Positions 23,101 to 33,373 of a DNA stretch of 64,000 bases are shown here, one piece after another. Within the stretch, counting starts at the first letter, position 1; every line of letters starts with the position of its first letter. Location: the NCBI GenBank assembly GCA_029718625.1, contig CM056376.1, forward strand, positions 29,698,226 to 29,762,225, written 5' to 3'. The notes under the pieces are model-generated. The model was not told the DNA's origin and ran no database searches. It saw only the letters and a program-made list of their open reading frames with translations. Source of the stretch: Synaphobranchus kaupii (taxonomy: Eukaryota > Chordata > Actinopteri > Anguilliformes > Synaphobranchidae). Position numbers and translations under genes: made by a program.

Positions 23101-23960
23101 ATGCAACCTATACCGGATTTAACGAATGTTCCCAGCGAGTATCACGACCTCGCGCAAGTATTTTCTAAATCACGTGCTCTGTCCTTACCTCCTCACAGGC
23201 CGTATGACTGCGCCATTGACCTACTGGCTGGAGCTAAACTGCCATCGGGACGCCTCTACAGTCTGTCTGGACCGGAGAAACTAGCCATGGAGGAATACAT
23301 CCACGACTTCCCCTCGCTTCGGGTATTATCCGTCCCTCTTCATCCCCAGCCGGTGCAGGGTTCTTCTTCGTTGGGAAGAAGGATGGCTCCCTGCGACCCT
23401 GCATCGACTACCGGGGCCTCAACCAGGTCACCATCCGTAACAAATACCCTCTTCCCCTCATTAACACCCGCCTTTGAAGCCCTCTCTCCAGCTGTGACGT
23501 TCACCAAGCTCGACCTCCGGAATGCGTATCACTTGGTGCGTATCCGTGAGGGGGACGAGTGGAAGACTGCTTTTAATACCCCCGTGGGGCCACTACGAAT
23601 ACCTGGTGGTCCCTTTCGGCCTTACTAACGCCCCAGCAGTCTTCCAGAGCATGGTGAACGACGTCCCTGCGGGACCTCCTAGGGAGGAGCGTTTTTGTTT
23701 ATATCGATGATATTTTAATTTTTTCTCAATCCCCGCAGGAGCATGTCCGTCACGTTCGAGAGGTTCTCCAGCGGGCTGTTGGAGAATCAGCTATTTGTTA
23801 AGGCTGAGAAATGTTCCTTCCACGCTTCCACGGTCCCGTTCCTCGGCTTCATTATCGAGGAGGGCAGTATCCGGGGCGGACCCTGTGAAAATCAAGGCGG
23901 TGACAGAATGGCCCCAACCCACCTCCCGCAAGCACCTTCAACAGTTCCTGGGGTTTGCAA
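23101..23960 (+). pseudogene. reverse transcriptase region of chromovirus
   Basis: Segments in changing frames show the polymerase motifs in order. They include [20 protein letters not shown] (about 23505-23565), then [15 protein letters not shown] (about 23605-23650), then the catalytic box VYIDDILIF (about 23698-23725) and KCSFH...FLGFII (about 23808-23860). At least three frameshifts lie near 23310, 23590 and 23690, several at runs of C or G, so either decay or consensus error is possible. Confidence 0.9.
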
Positions 23961-24330
23961 ATTTCTACCGCCGCTTTATTCGCAATTACAGTTCCATTGC
24001 TGCTCCCCTGACTAAACTCACTTCCGTTGCCCTGCCTTACTGTTGGAATTCCGATGCCCAGCGAGCTTTCGAGCTACTCAAGGCTCGGTTTTCCTCAGCA
24101 CCTATCCTCCTTCACCCTGACACTTCTCGGCAGTTTGTCGTTGAGGTGGATGCCTCCGACACCGGCGTGGGGGCCATTCTGTCTCAACGGTCCGCCTCTG
24201 ATAGCAAACTCCATCCCTGCGCATTCTTCTCCCGGAGGCTGTCCTCCGCCCGAGAGGAACTACGATGTCGGGGATCGGGAACTGCTGGCGATAAAACTGG
24301 CTCTTGAGGAGTGGCGCCACTGGCTGGAGG
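23961..24330 (+). pseudogene. RNase H region of chromovirus
   Basis: [15 protein letters not shown] connection motifs lead into [19 protein letters not shown] (about 24136-24190), the first catalytic Asp motif of retroviral RNase H. The stretch [13 protein letters not shown] follows. The continuation is frameshifted near 24265. Confidence 0.85.
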
Positions 24331-24658
24331 GGGCAGGTACCCCCTTTTCTTGTTTTTACCGACCATCAAAACCTCATTTATTTAAGATCTGCCAAGAGGC
24401 TCAATTCTCGTCAGGGCTAGATGGTCGTTATTTTTTGCACGCTTTAATTTCTCTGTTTCTTTCCGCCCTGGTTCCCGTAATATTAAAGCAGATGCCCTGT
24501 CCCGCATTTTTTTCCCCTCCCTCCAGTCCTGCTGATCCGGAGCCCATTTTGCCGGCCTCCTGTGTGGTGGCTGCGGTCTCCTGGGAGATTGAGGGCATTG
24601 TGAAGGGCCGCCCAGACTTCCCAACCGGACCCCCGCAATAACCCTAACTCCTGTCTTT

Positions 24659-25633
24659 TTGTCCCCGATTCCGTCCGCTCCCAGGTCCTCGAATGGGTTC
24701 ACGCCCTCGTGCCTGGCATGTCACCCAGGTGTCGCCAAAACTATCGCCCTCGTCAGGAGGAGTTTCTGGTGGCCTACCCTTAAAGGGGATACCCGTGCCT
24801 TCGTCCTGGCCTGCTCGGTGTGCGCCAGGAGCAAGGCTTCCCACCAGCCTCCCTCCGGTCTTCTCCTTTCCCTCCCCGTCCCTGGCCGTCCTTGGAGTCA
24901 CATTGGTGTGGACTTCGTAACCGGTCTGCCGTTGTCAGAAGGTAACACCGTCATTCTGACAATAGTGGACCGGTTCTCCAAGGCGGTTCACTTTGTTCCC
25001 CTCCCCAAGCTCCCGTCCGCCCTTGAAACCGCTGAGCTCTTGGTGCTACACGTGGTCAGGCTGCACGGGATCCCCTCTGACATCGTGTCAGACCGTGGGC
25101 CCCAGTTCTCCTCCCGAGTTTGGAGGGCGTTCTGTGCAGCCCTGGGTGCCTCTCCTAGTCTTTCCTCGGGTTTTCATCCCCAGTCTAATGGTCAGGCAGA
25201 GAGGGCGAACCAGGACCTGGGGGCCGCCCTGCGGTGCGTTACAGTGCGCAATCCTGCCTCTTGGAGCCGTTTTCTCCCCTGGGTCGAGTACGCACATAAC
25301 TCCCTTAAGAGTGCCTCTACTGGCCTATCCCCGTTTGAGTGTGCTTTAGGCTATCAACCCCCTCTTCTGTCGACCCAGGAGGCCGAGATAGCTGTCCCCT
25401 CTGTTAGGGCCCATGTCCTTCGTTGTAAAAACATTTGGAGACTCACACGCACCGCACTCCTTCACGCCAATTCCCGCTCCCAACGTCTGGCGGACCTTCA
25501 CAGGACCGCAGCCCCACAGTATAGGGCCGGTCAGCAGGTCTGGCTCTCCACTGCAAACATCTCCCTTCCCTCTTCATCCAGAAAGCTTCAGCCCCGTTTT
25601 ATTGGTCCCTTCCCCCATCATTTGTCTAGTTAA
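24659..25633 (+). pseudogene. integrase region of chromovirus (long intact segment)
   Basis: This 324-codon open frame includes the HHCC-type zinc region (ACHPG ... [11 protein letters not shown], about 24715-24845). The DD(35)E catalytic triad follows: Asp in VDFVTGLP (about 24909), Asp in [10 protein letters not shown] (about 25087) and Glu in NGQAERAN (about 25194). An AHNSL...TGLSPFE block follows. It is the longest uninterrupted piece of the element. The start is only the first Met, because integrase is normally released from a polyprotein. Confidence 0.92.
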
Positions 25634-25978
25634 CCCGGTGTCTGTTAAACTTTCCCTCCCCGCCTCCCTCAAAGTTTACCCTGTGTTTCATGTGTCCCAG
25701 GTTAAGCCTGTCTCCTCCAGCCCCCTCAGTACCCCTACCATCCCGCCTCCTCCCGTCCGAGTTGTTGACAACGCCCCGGCCTACACGGTGAACCGTGTTA
25801 TTGATATCCGCCGCAGGGGCCGGGGGTTTCCAATACCTCGTCGACTGGGAGGGGTACGGTCCTGAGGAGAGGTCGTGGCTCCACAAGAGCCTGATCTTGG
25901 ATCATTCAGTAATCCAAGACTTCCACGAACAGTTCCCTGACAAGACCAGGCCTCCGGGTACGCCAGGTGGCGTACATT
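25634..25978 (+). pseudogene. integrase C-terminus with chromodomain
   Basis: A GPF/Y-like region (PVSVKLSLPASLKVYPVFHV) leads to a chromodomain. Its start [15 protein letters not shown] lies in one frame and [16 protein letters not shown] (about 25833-25880) in another, separated at a GGGG run near 25823. Chromodomains direct integration through histone marks in this lineage. The frame ends shortly before the polypurine tract. Confidence 0.88.
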
Positions 25979-25992
25979 GAGGGGGGGGGTAC
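25975..25992 (+). other. polypurine tract of chromovirus
   Basis: TTGAGGGGGGGGGTAC lies immediately before the 3' LTR start TGTAACG; this is the usual priming site for plus-strand synthesis. Confidence 0.8.
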
Positions 25993-27395
25993 TGTAACGT
26001 TCCGTTCCCGTCCTGTCGTTTTCCATGTTTTCCTTGTTTCCTTCCGTGTCATGTTGGATCCCTTGTCCGTGTTTCCCTCCTGGCTGTGGACTGGGCGTCT
26101 CCCTCGGGTACTTTTGGTTTCATTTTCCACTTTAGCTTCCGCCTATCACTCGCCCCTCTCGTTACTCACATTCCTCACTGCTGTGCTTCGGCAATCACTC
26201 CTGATTTAACATCACACCTGTTTCTCGTTTTCTCCTTCACTTCCTGCACCATTTAAACCCCTGGCTGGCTGCTATTCAGCGCCAGTTCGTTGACTAACCT
26301 ACCGTGTTTGTTTCGTATCCCGTTTCTGGTCCAGTGTTTGTGAGCCTGCTGGTTCATACCTGTTCGCCTGGTTTCCTGACTGGTAGCTATCTCTGCTAAT
26401 CTTTCGCTGCTGCATGCATTTACCTGTTTCCCTTCAAAACCTCCAGACGCCGCAGTTCCAGTCTTCCCGCAGCTGTGTTTGTCCTCCCCGTGTTACGTAC
26501 CTCCCGTACTCGTGTTGCGGTACCAGGACCTCTGCATGCCAGCCGGCTTACGCCAGTATTGCCCGAGCTACGCCGCACCTTCCAACTCGGCGGTGCATTC
26601 ACCAGCTACAGTCCTGTCACAACACCCTGCCTTTAACCTCTGCTTTCTGCCCGGTTACTCAAGCTACCCGGTCCAGTTTCCAGTCCTGTTCCAGCCCAGT
26701 TCCGATCCAGTTTCCAGTCCAGCTCCAGTCCAGTTTCCAGTCCAGTTCCAGTCCAGTTCCGGTGTTTTAGACACCTCCGTTCAAGTCCAGTTCCGGCTTG
26801 GGACAAGTTCCGTGCCGTCCCCTGTGTTCCTGAGTGGGACCTTCCGGTCCAGTTTCCAGTCCAGTTCCAGTCCAGGTCCGGTGTTCCATACACCTCCGTT
26901 CAAGTCCAGTTCCGGCTTGGAACAAGTTCCGTGCCGTTCCCGTTTCCTGAGTGGACCTCCCGGTCCAGTTTCCAGTCCAGTTCCCAGTCCAGTTCCAGTC
27001 CAGTTCCGGTGTTTTATACACCTCCGTTCAAGTCCAGTTCCGGCTTGGAACAAGTTCCGTGCCGTTCCCGTTTCCTGAGTGGACCTTCCGGTCCCAGTTT
27101 CCAGTCCAGTTCCGATCCAGTTTCCAGTCCAGTTCCAGTCCAGTTCCAGTCCAGTTCCGGTGTTTTAGACACCTCCGTTCAAGTCCAGTTCCGGCTTGGA
27201 ACAGTTCCGTGTTTCTTCAAGTCCAGCTCCGGCTTGGAGCAGTCCTCAGTTGGACGCTATCCTGTGTTAACTAACTAACCTGTTTTGCTCCCGTGTACAG
27301 CTTTGGGACCACCCCAACGCTTAATAAAGTTCCACTTTCTGTAATCTGTCTCCTGGTCGTTGCACTTGGGTTCGTCCCGTATCAGGATCGTAACA
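25993..27395 (+). repeat. 3' LTR of chromovirus
   Basis: 1403 bp, the same length as the 5' LTR. I find four differences: CC to C near 26016, CC to C near 26231, an extra G near 26837 and an extra C near 27095. All are one-base homopolymer indels, with no substitution seen. Confidence 0.95.
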
Positions 27396-29183
27396 GCCTG
27401 TAGCCTATCGATCCAGCGGCTCTCTTTTTGGTTTAATTTCTTCTGTCTATCTCCTCCCCTAGAGGTGGGGGGGGGGACCATGTCAATGCCGATAGCTGTA
27501 AATATAACTGAGGCACTTTGGTGAGCGTTTTTAAGATGTTTAGCCATCGCGTAATCCATATTGTTTGTTTTTATTGCATATTTGTGATCAGCCAGTCGAT
27601 CAAGTAAGCGGCGTTTCGTACGACCCACATAAAAAGAATTACATTTAGAGCAGGACAGTATATAAATAACATGAGTAGTTTGACAATTAATGAAGCTGTT
27701 AGATGTATATGTTTGTTTAGTTACTGGGTGGGTGAACCCTTTAGATCTCTCCACCACATCACATTGTTTACAGTGACCGCATCTATAAGTTCCTGCAGGA
27801 GGCTTGAACCATGTGGATTTAACATCAGCCGGTAGATGGCTTCGTACTAATTTATCTCCGAGATTGGGGGCTCTTCTAAATGTACAGAGAGGGGGGTCAG
27901 GGAATATGTTGGACAAGGCATCATCACATTGGATCAGGCTCCAATTCTTTTTAATTATGTTGCCGACAGCGAGGGCCTTAGTGCTGTATGTGGTGGAGAA
28001 AAACACCCTATCGGATTTCTCTTTCTGCGTCTTTCTTGTTAAGAGAGAGTCGCGTTCTACAGTAGCGGCTTTAGATAGAGCTGTTTTAAGAGTATTATGT
28101 GTATAAGCCACGTTCTCTGAAGCGATCATACATTTCTCCGCTCTTTTCTCTAAAGTCAGACTCGCTGTCACAGATTCTACGTACTCTTTTAAATTGACCG
28201 TAGGGAATATTGTTGATCAGGGTAGAGGGATGAAAGCTCTCTGCATGTAGTATAGTATTTTTATGCGTTTTCTTCCTATACAACGACGTATGTAGGTCAC
28301 CATTTGAATCTTTAGTGATTTCTAAGTCAAGAAAATGGATCTTATCAGGACTAAAATCTAAAGATAGTTTTATATTAGAGTTGGCATTGTTCAAATAACT
28401 ATGAAATGCTTTCAATTCATCTACAGTGCCTTTCCACCACATAATGATGTCATCTATGTACCTGGCCCACCATATAATCTTATCTTTAAATACGTTTAGA
28501 GTGCTAAACACATAGTCCTCCTCCCATTTTCCCATAAATAAGCCTGCATATGAAGGGCTAAAACATGCACCCATAGCACAACCTTTCACCTGTCGATACA
28601 TTTTGTCCTGAAATAAAAAGACATTGTTAAGTAGAGTCAATTTAGTGAGTTCGACCAAAAAATCTATAGGAGGATCCTGTGGGGGCAGTGCGAGTGTCCA
28701 AAAAATGTCTCATGGCTGCCATACCTTGGTCATGGGCAATGCTGGTGTAAAGGGCTTCTACGTCCATTGTCACCAAATGAGTGTCTGGTCCCAATATTAC
28801 CTTGCTCTTTGATTTTATTAAGAACATCTGTAGTGTCCTGCAAATAAGCAGGGAGCATTGGAAGTAATGGCTTAATAAAAAAATCTACGTATTTTGATAT
28901 AGGCTCGGTAAGGCTATCGTTCCCTGAAATCACTGATCTCCCTGGTGGTTCAGTCAGGTTCTTATGTACCTTAGGCAATAGATAGAAGGATGCGATACGA
29001 GGGTTAGGATTGTATAGGAACTTAAATTCTTGGTCGGAGATAAGGTTATCGTCTTTCGATCTATCTAGGAACTCTAAGTTCTTGCGCTAATAAAATTGAA
29101 CGCGTTCGAAGTAAGGGGGAGATAAAAGGTAGTGTCCTGAAGTTGTCGGGACGCCTCCTTGACGTATTGTTCTAAACTTATCC
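27396..29183 (-). pseudogene. Penelope-like retroelement polymerase, left copy, 5'-truncated
   Basis: Read on the minus strand from 29183. An N-terminal motif SRQLQDTTFYLPL (about 29170-29130) comes first. A PKVHKN ... PGRSVISG ... LTEPISKYVDFF block follows (28978-28870). Next come a GCAMGACFSPSYAGLFMGKW block (about 28590-28530) and the catalytic RYIDDIIMWW (about 28470-28440). A C-terminal GIY-YIG endonuclease ends the protein, with YILSCSKCNSFYVGRTKRRL (about 27668-27608). RT plus GIY-YIG is diagnostic of Penelope-like elements. Several frameshifts break it. The 5' end is missing at the palindrome centre, and the chromovirus removes its last 18 codons. Confidence 0.9.
27964..29183. other. 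spacer at centre of palindrome
   Basis: These 1220 bp are present only once. They carry the RT core of the minus-strand Penelope copy. The inverted repeat begins at GCAACATAATTAAAAAG (29184 on the right; its complement ends at 27963 on the left). Confidence 0.85.
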
Positions 29184-29809
29184 GCAACATAATTAAAAAG
29201 AATTGGAGCCTGATCCAATGTGATGATGCCTTGTCCAACATATTCCCTGACCCCCCCTCTCTGTACATTTAGAAGAGCCCCCCAATCTCGGAGATAAATT
29301 AGTACGAAGCCATCTACCGGCTGATGTTAAATCCACATGGTTCAAGCCTCCTGCAGGAACTTATAGATGCGGTCACTGTAAACAATGTGATGTGGTGGAG
29401 AGATCTAAAGGGTTCACCCACCAGTAACTAAACAAACATATACATCTAACAGCTTCATTAATTGTCAAACTACTCATGTTATTTATATACTGTCCTGCTC
29501 TAAATGTAATTCTTTTTATGTGGGTCGTACGAAACGCCGCTTACTTGATCGACTGGCTGATCACAAATATGCAATAAAAACAAACAATATGGATTACGCG
29601 ATGGCTAAACATCTTAAAAAACGCTCACCAAAGTGCCTCAGTTTATATTTACAGCTATCGGCATTGACATGGTCCCCCCCCCCCCCACCTCTAGGGGAGG
29701 AGATAGACAGAAGAAATTAAACCAAAAAGAGAGCCGCTGGATCGATAGGCTACAGGCCACCTCACCCCCAGGTCTAAATGACTCCATAGACTTGGTGTCA
29801 TTTCTATAG
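29184..29809 (+). pseudogene. Penelope-like element, right copy, C-terminal GIY-YIG part only
   Basis: The plus strand carries the C-terminal third of the same protein, including a Cys-rich linker and the GIY-YIG region, with the intact 3' end and stop TAG at 29807-29809. It is frameshifted near 29420 and 29630 (a C run). Its 5' end meets the left copy head to head at 29183/29184. Confidence 0.85.
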
Positions 29810-30028
29810 GTTAAGTAGGTTACTTTATTACTTTGTCCATTGTTCATTGCTCATTTCCTGATATTTTCTTTATTTTATTTTTTACATTATATTTTTATAT
29901 TATATTGTTTATATTATATTTTTTTCTGTTTAACATCAATCTAGTATGTTTGACTTATTGATTTGATCTGACTTGTTTTCTTATGTTGCTACAGTATTTA
30001 TTTTTTCCTTTTAGTTTTTTGAGTTGTT

Positions 30029-30032
<4 letters not shown>

Positions 30033-30075
<43 letters not shown>
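30033..30075. repeat. (TA)n microsatellite, right arm
   Basis: Mirror of the run at 19897-19941, in the Penelope 3' tail. Confidence 0.95.
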
Positions 30076-30078
<3 letters not shown>

Positions 30079-30220
30079 TATGTATTAGTTTGATGCATTA
30101 TTTTGTAAGTAATATTGTTTATTCATTTGACATAATGATCTATATAACGATCTATTTAATAGATTGTATCTCGACTGACCCCTTCTGGCTATGTTATATA
30201 TTGTTCCATTCTTTCAGCAC

Positions 30221-30258
30221 CAGCTGATGAAGTCCCTATGTAGGCCGAAACATGTTGG
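30221..30258 (+). ncRNA. hammerhead-ribozyme-like core (right Penelope copy)
   Basis: CTGATGA at 30224-30230 and GAAAC at 30247-30251 flank a short potential stem-loop. It lies about 410 bp downstream of the Penelope stop codon and is identical to the left copy. It is followed by CATTCAATAAAGGC, a possible 3' end signal. Confidence 0.5.
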
Positions 30259-30599
30259 TTTTTTAATATTCTAAATAATGTGAGCCATTCAATAAAGGCT
30301 TTTTAATTTTGTAGAGCTGCCTTGGACTACAAAACTTCTTCTAATTATCAAAATAGCTAGTTGCAGCCCTAGTTCTATGGGGAACATTTGATCTTCAAGG
30401 CAATTAGCGTACCGAACCCGGTTATCGGGCGGAAACCAGACATTTTTGTGATCAACATACGATACTGATATTATTCGGGCACATACCATTGAACATATTA
30501 TATTTATTAGGTTCACAAAACGATAAGCTAACTTTTAAGCCAATAACCATGTAGATGTGACCGGTAGTTTTTTTGTTTTAACGTCTTTTAGATGAGAAA

Positions 30600-32050
30600 G
30601 TACTGAAAAAAGGGGCGCCCTTTATCGGGCGGCTCTTGTAGTGCATAAACAAGCTCACGAATATTGTTGTTTTAATAATCAATTAATAGTTTATTTCATC
30701 AAGAAAGATACCGTTTGAATAACCAATATGTTGGCAAAATAGCTGGCTAACTGGATAGTTTACCTGGCAGTCCGAAAGATGTCAATATTGGGTTTATTTC
30801 TTCACAATACGATAAACTAAGTTTTAAGGCCAATATTAAACATGTAGACGTGACCGGTAGTTTTTTTGTTTTAACGTCTTTTAGATGAGACAGTAATGTC
30901 AAAAAAGGGGAGAGAACTAGGCCTATCGTTTATTGGCTTAAAAGAGATTTATTTCTTTACAAAAACGATGTTAACTTTTAAGCCAATATTATAACGTGTT
31001 TTTTTTTCTCGTTTTAACGTCTTTAAGATGAGACGAGACTGCCAAAGAAAGGGCGCCCATTATCGGGCGGCTGTTGTAATCCATAAAACAAGCTCATGAT
31101 TATTGTTGTTTTAAGAATCAGTTACTAGTTTATTTCATCAAGAAAGATACCGTTTGAATAACCAATATGTTGGCAAAATAGCTGGCTAACTGGATAGTTT
31201 ACCTGGCAGTCCGAAAGATGTCAATATTGGGTTTATTTCTTCACAATACGATAAACTAAGTTTTAAGCCAATATTAAACATGTAGACGTGACCGGTAGTT
31301 TTTTGTTTTAACGTCTTTTAGATGAGACAGTAATGTCAAAAAAGGGGAGAGAACTAGGCCTATCGTTTATTGGCTTAAAAGAGATTTATTTCTTTACAAA
31401 AACGATGTTAACTTTTAAGCCAATATTATAACGTGTTTTTTTTTTCTCGTTTTAACGTCTTTAAGATGAGACGAGACTGCCAAAGAAAGGGCGCCCAATT
31501 ATCGGGCGGCTGTTGTAATCCATAAACAAGCTCATGATTATTGTTGTTTTAAGAATCAGTTACTAGTTTATTTCATCAAGAAAGATACCGTTTGAATAAC
31601 CAATATGTTGGCAAAATAGCTGGCTAACTGGATAGTTTACCTGGCAGTCCGAAAGATGTCAATATTGGGTTTATTTCTTCACAAACGATAAACTAAGTTT
31701 TTAAGCCAATATTAAACATGTAGACGTGACCGGTAGTTTTTTGTTTTAACGTCTTTTAGATGAGACAGTAATGTCAAAAAAGGGGAGAGAGAACTAGGCC
31801 TATCGTTTATTGGCTTAAAAGAGATTTATTTCTTTACAAAAACGATGTTAACTTTTAAGCCAATAACGTGTTTTTTTTTTCGTTTTAACGTCTTTAAGAT
31901 GAGACGAGACTGCCAAAGAAAGGGCGCCCATTATCGGGCGGCTGTTGTAATCCATAAACAAGCTCATGATTATTGTTGTTTTAAGAATCAGTTACTAGTT
32001 TATTTCATCAAGAAAGATACCGTTTGAATAACCAATATATTGGCTATCTA
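30600..32050. repeat. 438-bp tandem units, about 3.5 copies (right arm)
   Basis: The landmark GTCAATATTGGGTTTATTTC occurs at 30781, 31220 and 31658, spacing 438-439 bp. Each unit carries one GGGCGCCCA(A)TTATCGGGCGG motif (about 31050, 31489, 31922), two ACGTCTTT(T)AGATGAGAC blocks and the inverted pair TTGGCTTAAAAG/CTTTTAAGCCAA. Confidence 0.95.
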
Positions 32051-32333
32051 GCTAAAGTTTTAGCGACATTTTATTTAATTAAATCCCCCGAAGTAAACAA
32101 GACTATGCAGTGTAGTACACCAGCGCAGAAGTAGAATCAGATTTCGGACATTTTTTTCACATAGGGGGCGTGATAAAAAGGCTCATAAAATGTGTAAATA
32201 TCGTTAAATATTCATGAAAATGAGCGGATACATACCTTGTTTGGTTTGAAGTGGGTGGGAAATACTGGTTTTTTTTTTTTCGTTGGCAAATCAGCTCTCG
32301 AGGAAGTTCAAACATGGTTGAACGAGGAACGTG

Positions 32334-32371
32334 CCCGATAAAGGGCGCCGCCCGATAAAGGGCGCCCTGTA
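32334..32371. repeat. GGGCGCC palindromic motif pair (right arm)
   Basis: Mirror of 18481-18516: two consecutive GCCCGATAAAGGGCGCC copies. Confidence 0.85.
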
Positions 32372-32544
32372 GCTATAAAACAAATGATCTTTTTTGTTAG
32401 ATTTTTTAATGTAAACTATAAATGTATGTCTATTTAACGTTTACAGTGATTCCAGCATAGGACTATATGGACATTAGTCTGTTGAGACTGAAAATATTTC
32501 CCTATATTTTACATGGAGTATTAGATTTTGAAAGGTAGGTCGGT

Positions 32545-33373
32545 AAAATTCATGTACGCGTTCATGCACGCGTCCATGTACGCGGCCATGTACGCGTCCA
32601 TGTACGCGGCCATGTACGCGGGATGCTGCGCATGTGTTTCGTTATTTTTGACACTGTTGGGACCGTCTCATAAATACGATTAGTGGTGCGCAACAGTCAT
32701 TACACGTGAACGCGTGACCGCTATAAGGTCCATGTACGCGGCCATGTACGCGGGATGCTGCGCATGTGTTTCGTTATTTTTGACACTGTTGGACCGTCTC
32801 ATAAATACGATTAGTGGTGCGCAACAGTCATTACACGTGAACGCGTGACCGTTATAAGTCAATGGGGAAATTGGCATCAAAGCAGGTGTGTGTGTGACAC
32901 GTTCAGTCGCATTATGAGACGTATGGGGTCTCCAGACCTTTCGGTTGCGTAGCATCAAAAAATGCGAACGGGTGTGTGTGTGAACGCATAACAAAATTTC
33001 TCTAACAGTGACAGACGAACGTGTACACGCTTTGAGTGCAGTACGCATCATCTTGTCACGCGTGAAATACAATGCGCACGTAACAACGGACACACGCACG
33101 CACGCGTACCAAAATTTACCAAGTTAATCACGCAGGCACACACGCGTTGCTGCGCATGTGTTTCGTTATTTTTGACACTGTTGGACCGTCCTCATAAATA
33201 CGATTAGTGGTGCGCAACAGTCATTACGCGTGAACGTACGCGTGCACGCGTGACCGTTATAAGTCAATGGGGAAATTACATGACACGTCAGGCGCTGCTG
33301 TGCTGCACAGGCATCAAAGCAGGCGTTGCTGCGCATCGTGTTTCGTTATTTTTGACATCAATGGGTCTTCATA
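32545..33373. repeat. subterminal repeats of right arm
   Basis: Mirror of 17480-18300, with TGCTGCGCATGTGTTTCGTT blocks at about 32624, 32756, 33149 and 33327 and CCATGTACGCG units at about 32560-32620. It ends GGGTCTTCATA. Confidence 0.8.

Larger units (their letters stand above)
20220..27395 (+). mobile_element. Ty3/gypsy chromovirus-type LTR retrotransposon
   Basis: This 7176-bp element has two 1403-bp LTRs (TG...CA) and a 5-bp target duplication GCCTG. Its internal order is gag, protease, reverse transcriptase, RNase H, integrase, chromodomain, which is the standard Ty3/gypsy order. The terminal chromodomain places it with the chromoviruses (Sushi-like elements of fish). It is inserted in the left palindrome arm, 18 codons before the end of the minus-strand Penelope ORF. 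The internal region carries several frameshifts and would not be autonomous as assembled. Confidence 0.95.
17480..33373. mobile_element. giant inverted-repeat (foldback-like) composite element
   Basis: TATGAAGACCCATTGATGTC at 17480 recurs inverted ending at 33373, and homology continues inward for kilobases. The left arm is 17480-20219 plus 27396-27963 (about 3.3 kb without the nested retrotransposon). The right arm is 29184-33373 (about 4.2 kb). They flank a 1220-bp spacer at 27964-29183. The arm length difference is explained by about two extra 438-bp tandem units in the right arm. Flanks are the same GT-rich repeat in direct orientation with a GTGTGCG duplication, as expected for an inserted element. 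No transposase for the outer ends is visible. Alternatively this is a Penelope-containing region duplicated in inverted orientation by template switching. I do not recognise the termini as a known superfamily. Confidence 0.8.
29184..33373. repeat. right arm of palindrome
   Basis: This is the inverse complement of the left arm. It lacks the chromovirus and has about three and a half 438-bp units instead of one and a half. Small indels and substitutions distinguish the arms, so it is not a simple assembly mirror. Confidence 0.9.

Noticed and set aside
17480..33373. Palindrome as a pure assembly mirror artefact
   Set aside because: The arms differ by a retrotransposon with target duplication, by two 438-bp units and by scattered changes, so they are distinct sequences. 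Long reads should still confirm the join at 27963-29184.
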